A stretch of DNA of 64,000 bases. Origin: Anaerolineales bacterium (GTDB lineage Bacteria > Chloroflexota > Anaerolineae > Anaerolineales > Villigracilaceae). Where the stretch lies: contig JADZCC010000004.1 in assembly GCA_020851785.1 (NCBI GenBank), forward strand, positions 1 through 64,000, in the 5' to 3' direction. Position numbers and translations under genes: made by a program. Of the stretch, positions 42,601-50,985 are shown one piece after another; position 1 is the first letter of the stretch; every line of letters starts with the position of its first letter. The notes under the pieces are model-generated. The model saw only the letters and a list, made by a program, of their open reading frames with translations. It had not been told where the DNA came from and did no database searches.

Positions 42601-43769
42601 ACGATCACGGTTTCCCGGTTTAGCGCCGCGCGCCCGTTCAGCGAATCGCTGTTGATTAATAATTGATGCCCGCGTTGTAAAAGTTGCTTTCCAGCTTCGC
42701 CGGTTCCGGCGCGTAATGTGATGGCGCGATTGGCGCGGTCTGCCAGATAAATTTGAGCGTAATAGAGGTTGAAGCGTGAACGAATTTGTTCCACCGCTTC
42801 GGAGAGCAGAGCAGGCAGGTTATCCACTTTTGCAGTAACGGTTCGGCCGACTTCGGAAGCCAATTCCAGATCGCGCGTGCGTTCATGAACGCGCTGTTCC
42901 AACTGGGTACGGCTGGCAACCAATTCTTCGTTGGCAATTTGCAATTCTATGTTGGCTTCTTTGACTTCTTCGAGGCTTTGGCGCTCGTTGCGCTTGCGGA
43001 AGTTGGTTAATAGAATCAAGATCAGCCCAATCCCGTTAATCAGCCCGGCTTGTACGCCAAACCCATCAGGCGCGGCGGGCAGGTAGGTTTTCACCGTGAA
43101 GACATAGGCGAAGATATTGTAGAGCACTAACGCAAATACGGCCCAGGAAGAAAGGAAGGCGCTGGCGACGATGAAGGCGATTGGCACGTAGATGAATAAT
43201 AATGTGGCGGTGTTTGCGGCAGTCCCATCTCGGGCAATTGTCAGATAAGCCAGCGAACTATAAAAGAGGGCAAAAATGAAGATGGAGGCGCGATACCATT
43301 TTGTACGCGAAAGTAGGTAGCTGGTCGCGGTGGCGATAATGGGCAGGCTGAATGTGCGGTAGGCATTGGCAAAGCCCTGGCTGGATGCGCTTGCAGTGAA
43401 GCCAGATAACTCAAGGAGGAGGATGATGAATAGAAATGAGGCGGCCAGGCGGGCGGAATTTCTTTGTTGCGAATCTTGAATGCTGGGGTGCGCGTCCACT
43501 ATGCGATTCCAGAACTTGATCAGCCAGAATCCTTTGATCGGAGTCGCTTGGGCAGGCCTGGGCGTGATGGGAATTGTGGGGCTTAGGGTTCTTTTGTTTA
43601 ACGCTTCCTGCTCCGCCGTTGCGGCGCGCTGTTTCTGAAGGTTAAGCGCATCTTCAAGTTCTTGAATGCGCCTTTGCATGGCCGCCATCTCGGTCAGGCT
43701 GGCAGGCGCGGGGACTTGCGCCTCATTGAAGATATTATTAATCTTGTCCGGTAAATTTTTGTCAGTCAT
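39684..43769 (-). CDS. giant membrane histidine kinase (GAF/PAS-rich)
   Basis: This is a 1361-residue protein. Order seen: N-terminal coiled coil (about 25-60), six to seven membrane spans (about 100-265), coiled linker, GAF (about 300-465), and two shorter GAF-like units beginning SSWEDFLNAI and ESWSEYLNLR. Then PAS (about 705-830, GSNDGVWDWNL), PAS (about 840-955), GAF (about 965-1115), HisKA with phospho-His near 1128 (NMSHELRTPLNS), and HATPase with DTGLGIP and GTGLGLPIS. There is no receiver in the chain. It follows the second kinase-less sensor by 6 bp and precedes the threonine-synthase-receiver fusion by 2 bp, so its phosphate may go to that receiver (inference). Confidence 0.93.
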   Translation of the reverse strand: MTDKNLPDKINNIFNEAQVPAPASLTEMAAMQRRIQELEDALNLQKQRAATAEQEALNKRTLSPTIPITPRPAQATPIKGFWLIKFWNRIVDAHPSIQDSQQRNSARLAASFLFIILLLELSGFTASASSQGFANAYRTFSLPIIATATSYLLSRTKWYRASIFIFALFYSSLAYLTIARDGTAANTATLLFIYVPIAFIVASAFLSSWAVFALVLYNIFAYVFTVKTYLPAAPDGFGVQAGLINGIGLILILLTNFRKRNERQSLEEVKEANIELQIANEELVASRTQLEQRVHERTRDLELASEVGRTVTAKVDNLPALLSEAVEQIRSRFNLYYAQIYLADRANRAITLRAGTGEAGKQLLQRGHQLLINSDSLNGRAALNRETVIVADTSTNAAFLPNPLLPKTQSEMAVPLTISDQVIGVLDLQSESANSLNESNLPAFEALAGQLAVAIQNAALFEQAQQARAEVTEQAKRLSLSSWEDFLNAIDRSEAIGYIFKQEEILPWVELEQPASQPAEALVVPIQVAGARVGEIQLTDTRNRKWSTADAEVINSTALQVAQQIEGLRLLAQSEKYRVDAEQISKRLTRESWSEYLNLRKSVATGFLYDQNKVEPLKEQLNSLTDSLNAHPVYVHNQKIGELEVEVGEEENAAVISAITAQLSAHIENLRLLEQAELSHAEVQKSQEQYELAVGGSNDGVWDWNLITNEVYFSPRWKAMVGCGEDELNGGFADFEKLLHPDDQERVSTHINNYLTGKIEEYSIEFRARHKDGHYVWILARGKALRNAEGAPYRMAGSHTDITERKEAEAQIQENERRLQNILAALPISIVISRASDGVLMYNNAAFTELYGLNSHDLIGKRTPDFYYDPSERASLFKELQAKGSLTEYELRTKHSDGHLIWTLLNVFPIRYGPDDCLLIGAVNVTTLKGIEESLQRRATDLSTVATVSTTTSTLLDPAELLQTVVDITKEKFDLYHAHIYLTDEAQNALTLSTGAGVVGKEMAAAGHSISADAEKSLVARAARRRAAVIVNNVRKEEGFLPNPKLPETHAEMAIPMIVAGNVIGVFDVQSEIENRFTQEDADIFTTLAAQVAIAFQNARLYQEQASTVTQLRELDRLKSSFLANMSHELRTPLNSILGFTDVMLEELDGPLTPNMDNDLKLIQKNGKHLLHLINDVLDMAKIESGKMNLVIEKFNLNETVEDVLSLTSSLANEKALAIFIEPKSDKNVFIRADHTRLRQVLINVINNGIKFTEKGSVSVRITHQANDVLVAIKDTGLGIPVEHLESVFSEFTQVDTSTTRKAGGTGLGLPISRRLIEMHGGKLWAESAGETGQGTTFNILLPIEAIVSEATASGPLEKTK

Positions 43770-43775
43770 GTGAAT

Positions 43776-45623
43776 CTACTCTTCCTGCCCGTTGGATTGG
43801 GTTAAGCGAATTGCGGCGCGCGTGCCCAACGCGCGTCCAATTTCCCGCACAGCCACTTGTAAAGCGCCTTCCACGTTGTTTTCGCTGATGATTTTCTGAT
43901 TAATTGAAGCGATGAGTTGTTCGCGGTTGGCTTGCTGTTGGATGCCCGCCAGCGTGCGCGCATTTTGAAGCGCGATGGCGATTTGGTTGGAGATGGCTTG
44001 AAGCAGGTCGGCGTCGGCGGCGCTGAGGCCGTTGGTGACGTTTTGTTGCACGTCCAACACGCCCAGCACACGATCTTCAATTGAAATCGGAATCGCCACC
44101 TCCGATTTTGTTTCAGGGAGCAGGGGGTTGGGGAGCCAGTCTGGGTTATTGGTTGTATCCGCCACCAGCACTGGCGCGTTGGTTTCCGCCGCGCGCCCCA
44201 CCAGGCCTTTGCCAAACGCAATTTTATGTTTATTGGCCAGCATGGTTTTTCCAGCTTCGCCGGTGCCGCCCGCCATGAGCAGTTCGTCGCCGGTTTGATT
44301 TAATAAGTAAATGTGGGCGTGATAATAATTGAAGGAGGTTTTTACTTGCTCCACAACTTCCTTCACCAAGTCTGCTTCCACCAACAGGGAGGAGAGTCGG
44401 CGGCTGACTTCGGTGGAGGTGGCCAGCGCTTTCGTACGGTCTGAAATGCGCTGTTCCAATGAACCGATTAATTCGCGCAGACGGCTGGTCATGGTGTTGA
44501 AGGATTCTGCCAGGACGCCAATTTCATCTTTACGACTGGCGTCCGCTTGTAAGGTCAGGTCGCCATGCGAAACTTTGTCCGCAATTTCTGCGAGGTCGGC
44601 GATGGGAGTGGTGATGCCTCTGGCAACGATGTAGGCGATGAAGAGGGCGAGCAAAATGGTCACAATGGCAATCCCAATCACGGTTAGGGTGATGCGGTTC
44701 GTCGCCGCCAACGCCGCCGATTGATTATGCTCCGCGATGAGCGCCACTTGCAATTCTGGAATCCAGCGATACGCGCCAAAGACGGGGTTTCCGGCGTAAT
44801 CCACATAGGTTGCGGAACCTGCAGATTTTTCCTGAATGGCTTTGGTAATGCCTTCCGTGCGGATGTAGGTTTCGCCGGGGATGAGTTCGATATACGCCAA
44901 CTGAGTTAGCACTGCGTTGTTGGCGGTCACGAGGTAAGTTTCGCCTTCTTCGCCCAACCCGGTGGCTTGAGCCATGATGCCGCTGAGGGTATCGAGGTTG
45001 ACGCGCCCGGCCAGTACGCCGATGGTCCGGCCGCTGGCGTTTTTAAGCGGCTCTGAAAGAATGATGGAATAGCGTGCGCGCGAAACTTCATAAGAAGGCG
45101 GTGAGGTGTATTCGCCAAGCAGGCCTTCTTGAAAATAAGCCTGGGTGATTTGAATTTTTCCTTCCTGATTTGAATCGGTAGAAAGGACAACCTTGCCTTC
45201 GGGACTGATTAGAAAGATTTCAACAAAGTAATTCCCGTTTTTGTTAAAGGCAATTAATTCGTTGCGTAGTTCGTCTGGGCTGACGGTCGCTTCGGGATTG
45301 TTTTGCAGGAGTTCGTTGAGGCCTTGCCGAACGAGTTTATCGTTCCCGGCGAGCCGCAAATTTACACGAACGGTCTCCAGCCATTCCCGAATGGCCTCTT
45401 CCTTCAGCGTGGCGATGGATTGAAGCCCCTGGATGATTTCATTTTTTAGCCCGTTTGTGCCAATCGTGGCTGAGACTGAACTGTTGATGAGCATGGGGAC
45501 GAGCGCCAGCGCAATAAAGGCCAAAAGCAGGCGATTTCTCAACGACATATTCCGGAAGAATTTGAAGTTGAAGAAAGGCAGACCTTTCTTTGAGGGATTT
45601 TGTAAAACTGGGTTTTGGCTCAT
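43776..45623 (-). CDS. Cache-HAMP-GAF sensor protein without kinase domain (copy B)
   Basis: The protein has 615 residues from the ATG at 45623 (GGAGG, 5-nt spacing; an upstream ATG at 45677 overlaps the neighbour). First span at about 30-50; a ~260-residue extracytoplasmic double-Cache domain with ISPEGKVVLSTDSNQ and LVTANNAVLTQ; second span at about 315-340; HAMP (ITTPIADLAEIADKV); coiled coil; GAF (about 430-565, SEVAIPISIEDRVLGVLDVQ). It ends with a helical stub and has no HisKA or ATPase. It may pass its signal by contact to the kinase encoded 6 bp downstream. It is a clear paralogue of 46719-48464. Confidence 0.92.
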   Translation of the reverse strand: MSQNPVLQNPSKKGLPFFNFKFFRNMSLRNRLLLAFIALALVPMLINSSVSATIGTNGLKNEIIQGLQSIATLKEEAIREWLETVRVNLRLAGNDKLVRQGLNELLQNNPEATVSPDELRNELIAFNKNGNYFVEIFLISPEGKVVLSTDSNQEGKIQITQAYFQEGLLGEYTSPPSYEVSRARYSIILSEPLKNASGRTIGVLAGRVNLDTLSGIMAQATGLGEEGETYLVTANNAVLTQLAYIELIPGETYIRTEGITKAIQEKSAGSATYVDYAGNPVFGAYRWIPELQVALIAEHNQSAALAATNRITLTVIGIAIVTILLALFIAYIVARGITTPIADLAEIADKVSHGDLTLQADASRKDEIGVLAESFNTMTSRLRELIGSLEQRISDRTKALATSTEVSRRLSSLLVEADLVKEVVEQVKTSFNYYHAHIYLLNQTGDELLMAGGTGEAGKTMLANKHKIAFGKGLVGRAAETNAPVLVADTTNNPDWLPNPLLPETKSEVAIPISIEDRVLGVLDVQQNVTNGLSAADADLLQAISNQIAIALQNARTLAGIQQQANREQLIASINQKIISENNVEGALQVAVREIGRALGTRAAIRLTQSNGQEE

Positions 45624-45660
45624 GGAGACCTCCGCGATTGCGCTGGCTAATCGTTCGAAT

Positions 45661-46659
45661 TTATTTCTGCGTGACAAATTGATTGGTGTAGATGGTATTC
45701 AGGTCAATTGGTTTTTGGATGACGTTGAAATCCAGCAAAATTTCCTGCGTGGTATTCCAAACGCTTTCGCTCATTTCGCCAATTTGGCCGTCGCCGGTGT
45801 TGATGTAGGGAATTTCGGCTTGCATTACCTGCTGTTGATAGGCCAGGTCTAGAGAGCTATCGTAAGTCAGCGCGAGTTTGGCCATTTCGTCGGTGTTTTC
45901 AATTGCGTATTGATAGCCCTTCAAGGTGGCGCGAACGAAACGCGCAACGAGGTCTGGGTTGTTTTTGACCAGGTCCTCAGTGGTAAAGAGCGCGTTGGCG
46001 TACAAATCCACGCCGTAGTCGCTGTAATACATCAGATTGACTTCATCGCCAGCCTGCTGAGTCATCACTTGCATATCGGTGGCGAAGATACTGCTCATCA
46101 CGTCCATTTTTCCAGCTTTGATCTCGTTGACGCCCTGAAAGTCTTCAATCAACGCGTACTTCATTTGATCTTTTTGCAAGCCAGTGCGGTTGAGGAAAGC
46201 GACATACGGAAAGTCTGAAAAGTTGGTTAAGTCGAGCGAGTACGTTCCCACGGTTTTGCCAATTAAATCTTCCGGCTTTTGAATGTTATCTTTGGCCAGC
46301 GAGACGATGGCCACCGGATTTTTCTTGAAGATCGCCGCGACGGCCATCAGGTTTTGTCCCTGAGTTTTGGCGGTAATCAGCGCGTCTCCCTGTCCAATGC
46401 CAAATTGGGCGCGGCCGCTGTTGACTTCATCCAAAGGGCTGGTTTCCGGCCCGCCGGGGTTTAAGGTCACGGACAGGTTTTCGGCGGCGTAATAGCCTTT
46501 CTCCACGGCGGCGTAAAAACCGGCATACTCCACGCCATGAAACCAGCTTAATTGCACAACGACATTATCCGCCGGTTTGGCGGGCGCGCCACAAGCGGCG
46601 AGGACCAGCGCCGCCACCAGCGCGAAGATGAAAAATTTACTTCCTTGTTTTGCGTTCAT
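45661..46659 (-). CDS. NMT1/THI5-like substrate-binding lipoprotein
   Basis: This 332-residue protein has a lipoprotein signal ending VLAAC with Cys23. The mature part begins VVVQLSWFHGVEYAGFYAAVEKGYY, the NMT1/THI5 pattern shared by binding proteins for pyrimidine precursors of thiamine, riboflavin, nitrate or sulfonates; QFGIGQGDALI follows. No permease or ATPase gene is nearby. Instead it lies between two kinase-less Cache sensors, so it probably presents a ligand to them rather than importing it. AAGGAG with 7-nt spacing supports the start. Confidence 0.9.
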   Translation of the reverse strand: MNAKQGSKFFIFALVAALVLAACGAPAKPADNVVVQLSWFHGVEYAGFYAAVEKGYYAAENLSVTLNPGGPETSPLDEVNSGRAQFGIGQGDALITAKTQGQNLMAVAAIFKKNPVAIVSLAKDNIQKPEDLIGKTVGTYSLDLTNFSDFPYVAFLNRTGLQKDQMKYALIEDFQGVNEIKAGKMDVMSSIFATDMQVMTQQAGDEVNLMYYSDYGVDLYANALFTTEDLVKNNPDLVARFVRATLKGYQYAIENTDEMAKLALTYDSSLDLAYQQQVMQAEIPYINTGDGQIGEMSESVWNTTQEILLDFNVIQKPIDLNTIYTNQFVTQK

Positions 46660-46718
46660 AAAAAATCTCCTTGTTTTGTCTATGAAGTTAATCGTTAGTA
46701 GGCGGATTCACAAACCGC

Positions 46719-48464
46719 CTAGCGCGAGCCACTCTTTTCTTTGAGTTCGTTCACGTTGAGCATGATCCGCGCTTCCTGCACGCCCAGCGCCTGGCTTAAT
46801 TCGCGGAGCGCCGTTTGAAGCGCGCCTTCGACAGACCGGGTGTTTTGAATCTTTTGACCAATTAGAGAAATGAGCGCCTCCTGCTTGGCCTGCACTTGAA
46901 TTTCTGTATAAGAAGAGGCGTTCTTCAGCGCGATGGCCACCTGATTGGCAATGGACTGAATTAACGCCGAGCTTTCTGCAGAAATGCCATCCACCTGATT
47001 GTGTTGCACGTCCAGCACGCCTAGGACTTCGTTCCCCAGCGAGATTGGCACAGCCACTTCGGATTTGGTCTCTGGCAGTAGGGGATTGGGAAGCCAGTTC
47101 GAGTCGGCTTCTGTATCCTCTACTAATACCGGCGCATTGAGGCTGGCGGCACGCCCGACCAACCCACGGCCTTTCAAAACTTTGTGCTTGCGTTCCAACA
47201 TAATTTGCCCGGCTTCGCCGGTGCCGCCCGCCATAACCAAATCTCCCGCTTCATCCACCAGGTAAATGTGCGCATGGTAATAGTTGAAAGCCGTCTGTAC
47301 TTGTTCCACCACTTCCTTTACCAGTTGTTCCTGATTTAAGATCGTGGAAAGGCGGCGGCTAACCTCGGTGGAAGCGTTTAGCGCCTTGGTACGATCCGCC
47401 ACGCGTTGTTCCAGCGAACCTACCAAATCGCGCAGTTGAGCCGCCATATGATTGAACGACTCGGCTAACGCGCCAATTTCATCTTCACTTTGAACGTTTG
47501 TAGTTTGGTTTAAATTCCCCGCGCTGATTAATTGCGCCGAAGTCGCCAGTTCCTGAATTGGCGCGGTGATCTGACGCGAGGCGCGTAAGCCGAGAAAGCC
47601 TGCCCCGAGCATGGAGAGCAGGATGACGACGACAGTAAGCAATACGGCGCTATACGCGGACGCCAAGGCGATGGAGGTGGGTTGTTCGGCAAGGATATAA
47701 AAAGTTTGATCTTCAAACTTAAGTTGTTTTACCGCCAGAGCGACGGAAGAACCGTCCAGCCCGGTGGTGAACGAATTTTTTGCAGGCGGGGTAATTTGCT
47801 CCCGTTGTAAGACCACCGAAGGGTTGGCGTGGGCCACTACATACCCGTTGCTATCCGTCATATAAACTTCGTCGCTTTCAGACACGCTCTCCTGCCCCAT
47901 CAGGTCCCAGACAGATTTGAAACGGAATTTGGCAATGATGACGTTAGCCAATTGTCCGCTTTTTAAATTAAAGGAAGGGATTGAAATGATCATATACGGC
48001 TCACTGGTGGTTTCGTTAAAGATCACCGGGCCAAAATAGGGTTCGCCGGTTGCTTTGGGCTTTTCAAACTCATCCGCTCCGGTACGGTTGCTAAATTCCT
48101 GGGAAGTCACCACATCCAGCCGCGAAAGGTAGAGCAATTCTTTTCCACGCCCGTTGGTCAGGATGATTTCTTCGTAAACCGTCTGTTTGGCAAACAGAGT
48201 AGACAATAGCGTTGATTGTTGTTCAAATGTGGCGTTGGAGAAATTGTAAACGTCAATCAGCGCCTGCAAATCGTTCTTGCGCCCGTCAATGAAGTTTTGG
48301 ACTCGTTCAGCCGCCAGTTCGGCCTTTTCCGCTTGAATTTCAAGTGCGTATGCCCGTTCCTGAGTGTAGGTTAGCCAGTTTGCCACCACCCCAACCAGTA
48401 ATAACGGGAGCGATACCAGGGCGATAAAATACACGGTCAAACGGGTTCGTAAACTCTTTTTCAT
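46719..48464 (-). CDS. Cache-HAMP-GAF sensor protein without kinase domain (copy A)
   Basis: The protein has 581 residues from the ATG at 48464 (GGAG, 6-nt spacing). Span at about 7-28, extracytoplasmic Cache domain with YMTDSNGYVVAHANP, second span at about 270-295, HAMP (ITAPIQELATSAQLI), coiled coil, GAF with SEVAVPISLGNEVLGVLDVQ, and a helical end. HAMP-to-GAF is strikingly like copy B (both have LPNPLLPETKSEVA), while the outer domains differ. No kinase core. It probably acts as an adaptor that feeds a second signal into the shared kinase. Confidence 0.92.
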   Translation of the reverse strand: MKKSLRTRLTVYFIALVSLPLLLVGVVANWLTYTQERAYALEIQAEKAELAAERVQNFIDGRKNDLQALIDVYNFSNATFEQQSTLLSTLFAKQTVYEEIILTNGRGKELLYLSRLDVVTSQEFSNRTGADEFEKPKATGEPYFGPVIFNETTSEPYMIISIPSFNLKSGQLANVIIAKFRFKSVWDLMGQESVSESDEVYMTDSNGYVVAHANPSVVLQREQITPPAKNSFTTGLDGSSVALAVKQLKFEDQTFYILAEQPTSIALASAYSAVLLTVVVILLSMLGAGFLGLRASRQITAPIQELATSAQLISAGNLNQTTNVQSEDEIGALAESFNHMAAQLRDLVGSLEQRVADRTKALNASTEVSRRLSTILNQEQLVKEVVEQVQTAFNYYHAHIYLVDEAGDLVMAGGTGEAGQIMLERKHKVLKGRGLVGRAASLNAPVLVEDTEADSNWLPNPLLPETKSEVAVPISLGNEVLGVLDVQHNQVDGISAESSALIQSIANQVAIALKNASSYTEIQVQAKQEALISLIGQKIQNTRSVEGALQTALRELSQALGVQEARIMLNVNELKEKSGSR

Positions 48465-48492
48465 TTCAATCTCCATCCTTTTTGGCGCATGG

Positions 48493-50034
48493 CTATTGCT
48501 GAGCCGCGACAAATTTATCTTCTATAACTTGGCGAATCTGCCCTGCAGAATTTCGTAAACGCTCCAACACTGTGGCTTGTTGCGGGTTGAGTGGCCCTGC
48601 CTGGGCGAGTAACGCGCCGCATTCTTCAATCTCCAGCAGTGGTTTTTGTAGGTCGTGCGCAATGGCGGCCAGCAGTTCGCTTTTAACTTTTTTAGACTGG
48701 TTTTCTTCGTCGCCCACGCTTTGATACAAGCGGATGTTTTCAATCGCAATCGCGGCCTGGCTGGCAATCGCCTGCAGTAATAAAAGCTGTTCCAGCGTGA
48801 AGTAGTTTTCCTGTTCGTGAATTAAGACCAGCAAACCCAGCATGGCGTGGCGCCCAAACAGCGGAGCCACCATCGCCGAACGCCCCGCTTCATTTTGCCG
48901 TTTCACCCAATATGGGTCGTTCAGCATGTTTTTGATGATGACGCCCTGGCGCGTATCTTGAATGCGCCCGATTAGATTTTTGGCAAATTCAATCGGCTCA
49001 GGCGAGATTTCGGATTTGTTCAGCGGGGCTTTAAACTGCTCAATGATTTCAGCTTGCGGGTTGGTTAGAAACATCACGCCGTCAATCGCCCCCATGGTTT
49101 CGCACGTGCGCTTCAAGACGGTCTCCGCAATCGGTGAAATTTCGGTGCGCCCGCTAAGTTCCTTGCCAATTTCCGGCAAAATGCTCAATTCGCGGTTGCG
49201 GCGGCGAATCGCGTCTTCCGCTTCTTTCACCCGTAATTTTGTGCGAATGCGGGCCATTAACTCGTGACGGTCAAAAGGCTTGGTCACGTAATCGTCCGCG
49301 CCTAAATTAAAGCCAGACTGCATGTCCGCCGGGTCCAACCGTGCGGCGGTGAGGATGATGACCGGAATGTGTTCGGTAAAGGGGTTGGCGCGAATTTCCT
49401 CCAACACCACAAACCCGTCTTTGTGCGGCATGTTGATATCCAGTAGCACCAGGTCTGGTTGTCGGTCCTGAATCACTTTCAGCGCTTCAACCCCATCTGC
49501 GGCGGTTAAAACGTTGTAGCCTTCAAACTCCAAATACCGGCCCAGTAAAGTGATGTTATCGGGCTGGTCGTCCGCCACCAGCACGTTGAATTTTTTATGC
49601 GGTCGCAAATTCAACTTGGGCGGGCGGGTGGTGTGCTTCATTTCTTCAATCGCTTGCGTGGCAATTTCGCAAATGCGTTCCGGGCGCACCGGCTTGATGA
49701 TCACTTCGTTGACCTTCAAACGATGCGCGGTTACTTTGAGGCCGGGCACATCGTAGGCGGTAATTAAATATGAAAATGAAGGCCGCCCCGCCGGGTGACT
49801 TTGTAGTTTCTCAATTAACTCCAGCCCGGTCATTTCTGGCATGATCATGTCGGTAATCAAAATGTCCACCCCGTTGTCTTTCACTTTGGCCAGCGCGTCC
49901 CCACCGTTGGAGGCGGAGGTGACTTGCACGCCCGGCCCCAACTGGCTTAATGCGCGAGCCAGCATGGCGGCGGTATTGGGGTGATCGTCCACCACCAAAA
50001 TGCGAACAGGGTGAGTGTTGGAGGGCGTTGTCAT
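48493..50034 (-). CDS. REC-REC-GAF protein ending in a histidine phosphotransfer-like helix pair
   Basis: This 513-residue protein has receiver 1 with D62 (ITDMIMPEMTG) and K114, and receiver 2 with D199 (LLDINMPHKDG) and K252 (VTKPFD). A coiled linker, GAF (about 285-435) and a DHp-like unit follow, with H460 in AAIAHDLQKPLLEIEECG. The chain then stops: no ATPase domain exists here or in other frames before the next gene. The protein can therefore take phosphate on Asp and perhaps on His460 but cannot make it. It could be a relay hub between the two giant kinases and the other receivers. Confidence 0.9.
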   Translation of the reverse strand: MTTPSNTHPVRILVVDDHPNTAAMLARALSQLGPGVQVTSASNGGDALAKVKDNGVDILITDMIMPEMTGLELIEKLQSHPAGRPSFSYLITAYDVPGLKVTAHRLKVNEVIIKPVRPERICEIATQAIEEMKHTTRPPKLNLRPHKKFNVLVADDQPDNITLLGRYLEFEGYNVLTAADGVEALKVIQDRQPDLVLLDINMPHKDGFVVLEEIRANPFTEHIPVIILTAARLDPADMQSGFNLGADDYVTKPFDRHELMARIRTKLRVKEAEDAIRRRNRELSILPEIGKELSGRTEISPIAETVLKRTCETMGAIDGVMFLTNPQAEIIEQFKAPLNKSEISPEPIEFAKNLIGRIQDTRQGVIIKNMLNDPYWVKRQNEAGRSAMVAPLFGRHAMLGLLVLIHEQENYFTLEQLLLLQAIASQAAIAIENIRLYQSVGDEENQSKKVKSELLAAIAHDLQKPLLEIEECGALLAQAGPLNPQQATVLERLRNSAGQIRQVIEDKFVAAQQ

Positions 50035-50129
50035 GCCCCCATTTTAGGGGCTTTCGCTGGATTCAAACGATAGCGATGGGCGTGGAATAGTTGGCATTCG
50101 TTGGGGGAGAAAACTGCCCCTTGAAAGCG

Positions 50130-50162
50130 AAACCCGCCTCGGGCTAAGCCGGAAGCGGGTTT
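50130..50162 (-). repeat. inverted repeat behind the DNA-binding response regulator
   Basis: AAACCCGC (50130-50137) pairs with GCGGGTTT (50155-50162) in the 156-bp gap between response-regulator genes. The downstream T content is low, so it is at most a partial terminator. Confidence 0.5.
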
Positions 50163-50190
50163 AATCCAATTTACATTTAACCACGTTGAG

Positions 50191-50985
50191 TTAATCGGCC
50201 ACGAGCTTGTAGCCCGTCCCGCGGACGTTAATCAGCAGGCCGGTTTTTTGCGCCCCTTTTTCCAAAGCCTGACGGATTTGATGAATGTGCCATTTGCTGA
50301 GTTCTTGCGCCTCGCGGAGTTCGGCCGCATAGCCCTGGGCTTCAGCCACCAGCGTTTGAAAGTCCACCACGTTGGGGGAGTGGCGCATGAGCACGAGCAG
50401 GTAGTCAAACGAGGTCGGCGGCAGGGCGAGCAGTTCTTCATCCACTGCCACGCGATGCGCGTGTAAGTCGAGGACGATGGGGCCGCGTTTAAGATAGCGC
50501 TCGGTTTCAATGACCGGAGAAGGCGCTTCGTTCGTTTCCAGTTGGCTTTCGAGGGTTTTTAATTCGGCCTGTAGCGCCACAATTTGCAGGGCAATTTCAC
50601 GTTTGCGATTTTCCCGCTTTTGCGCTTTGAGGATGGTTTTGGTGCGCTCGATGATGGCTTCCGGCATAAGCGGTTTGAGCAGGTAATCAGTGGCGCCGTG
50701 GCGCAGAGCCTCCACAGCGGAGTTTACGTCGGGTTGGGCGGTGAATAACACTACGGGAATGTTGGGGTGATGGGCATGGATGAATTTGAGGGCTTCCAAC
50801 CCGGCGATGCCAGGCATACGCAAGTCGGTAAAGATCAGGTCGAAGACGCTGGTTTTCAGGAAGGCAATGCCCTGCTCGGCGTTTTCGGCGGTGGTCACGT
50901 CGAACCCGGCTTGTTGCAGGATGCGGGCCAGCGTTTTGCGAAGCGTGGCTTCATCGTCAATAATCAGGATATGGCTGTTTTTCAT
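50191..50985 (-). CDS. response regulator with winged-helix DNA-binding domain
   Basis: This 264-residue protein has a receiver (acidic D10/D11, phospho-acceptor D54 in FTDLRMPG, T82, K104 in LLKPL), a coiled linker (about 118-150), and a C-terminal OmpR-type winged helix (about 165-264: LPPTSFDYLLVLMRHSP, then LLINVRGTGYKLVAD). It is the only DNA-binding output in the cluster. Its ATG overlaps the stop of the upstream giant kinase (ATGA, 50982-50985), so the two are translationally coupled and probably cognate. Confidence 0.93.
   Translation of the reverse strand: MKNSHILIIDDEATLRKTLARILQQAGFDVTTAENAEQGIAFLKTSVFDLIFTDLRMPGIAGLEALKFIHAHHPNIPVVLFTAQPDVNSAVEALRHGATDYLLKPLMPEAIIERTKTILKAQKRENRKREIALQIVALQAELKTLESQLETNEAPSPVIETERYLKRGPIVLDLHAHRVAVDEELLALPPTSFDYLLVLMRHSPNVVDFQTLVAEAQGYAAELREAQELSKWHIHQIRQALEKGAQKTGLLINVRGTGYKLVAD

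Noticed and set aside
48493..48767. Frameshift hiding an ATPase domain at the end of the REC-REC-GAF gene
   Set aside because: Neither of the other frames shows N, G1 or G2 boxes, and the next gene's ribosome site starts within 30 bp; truncation is taken as real pending re-sequencing.
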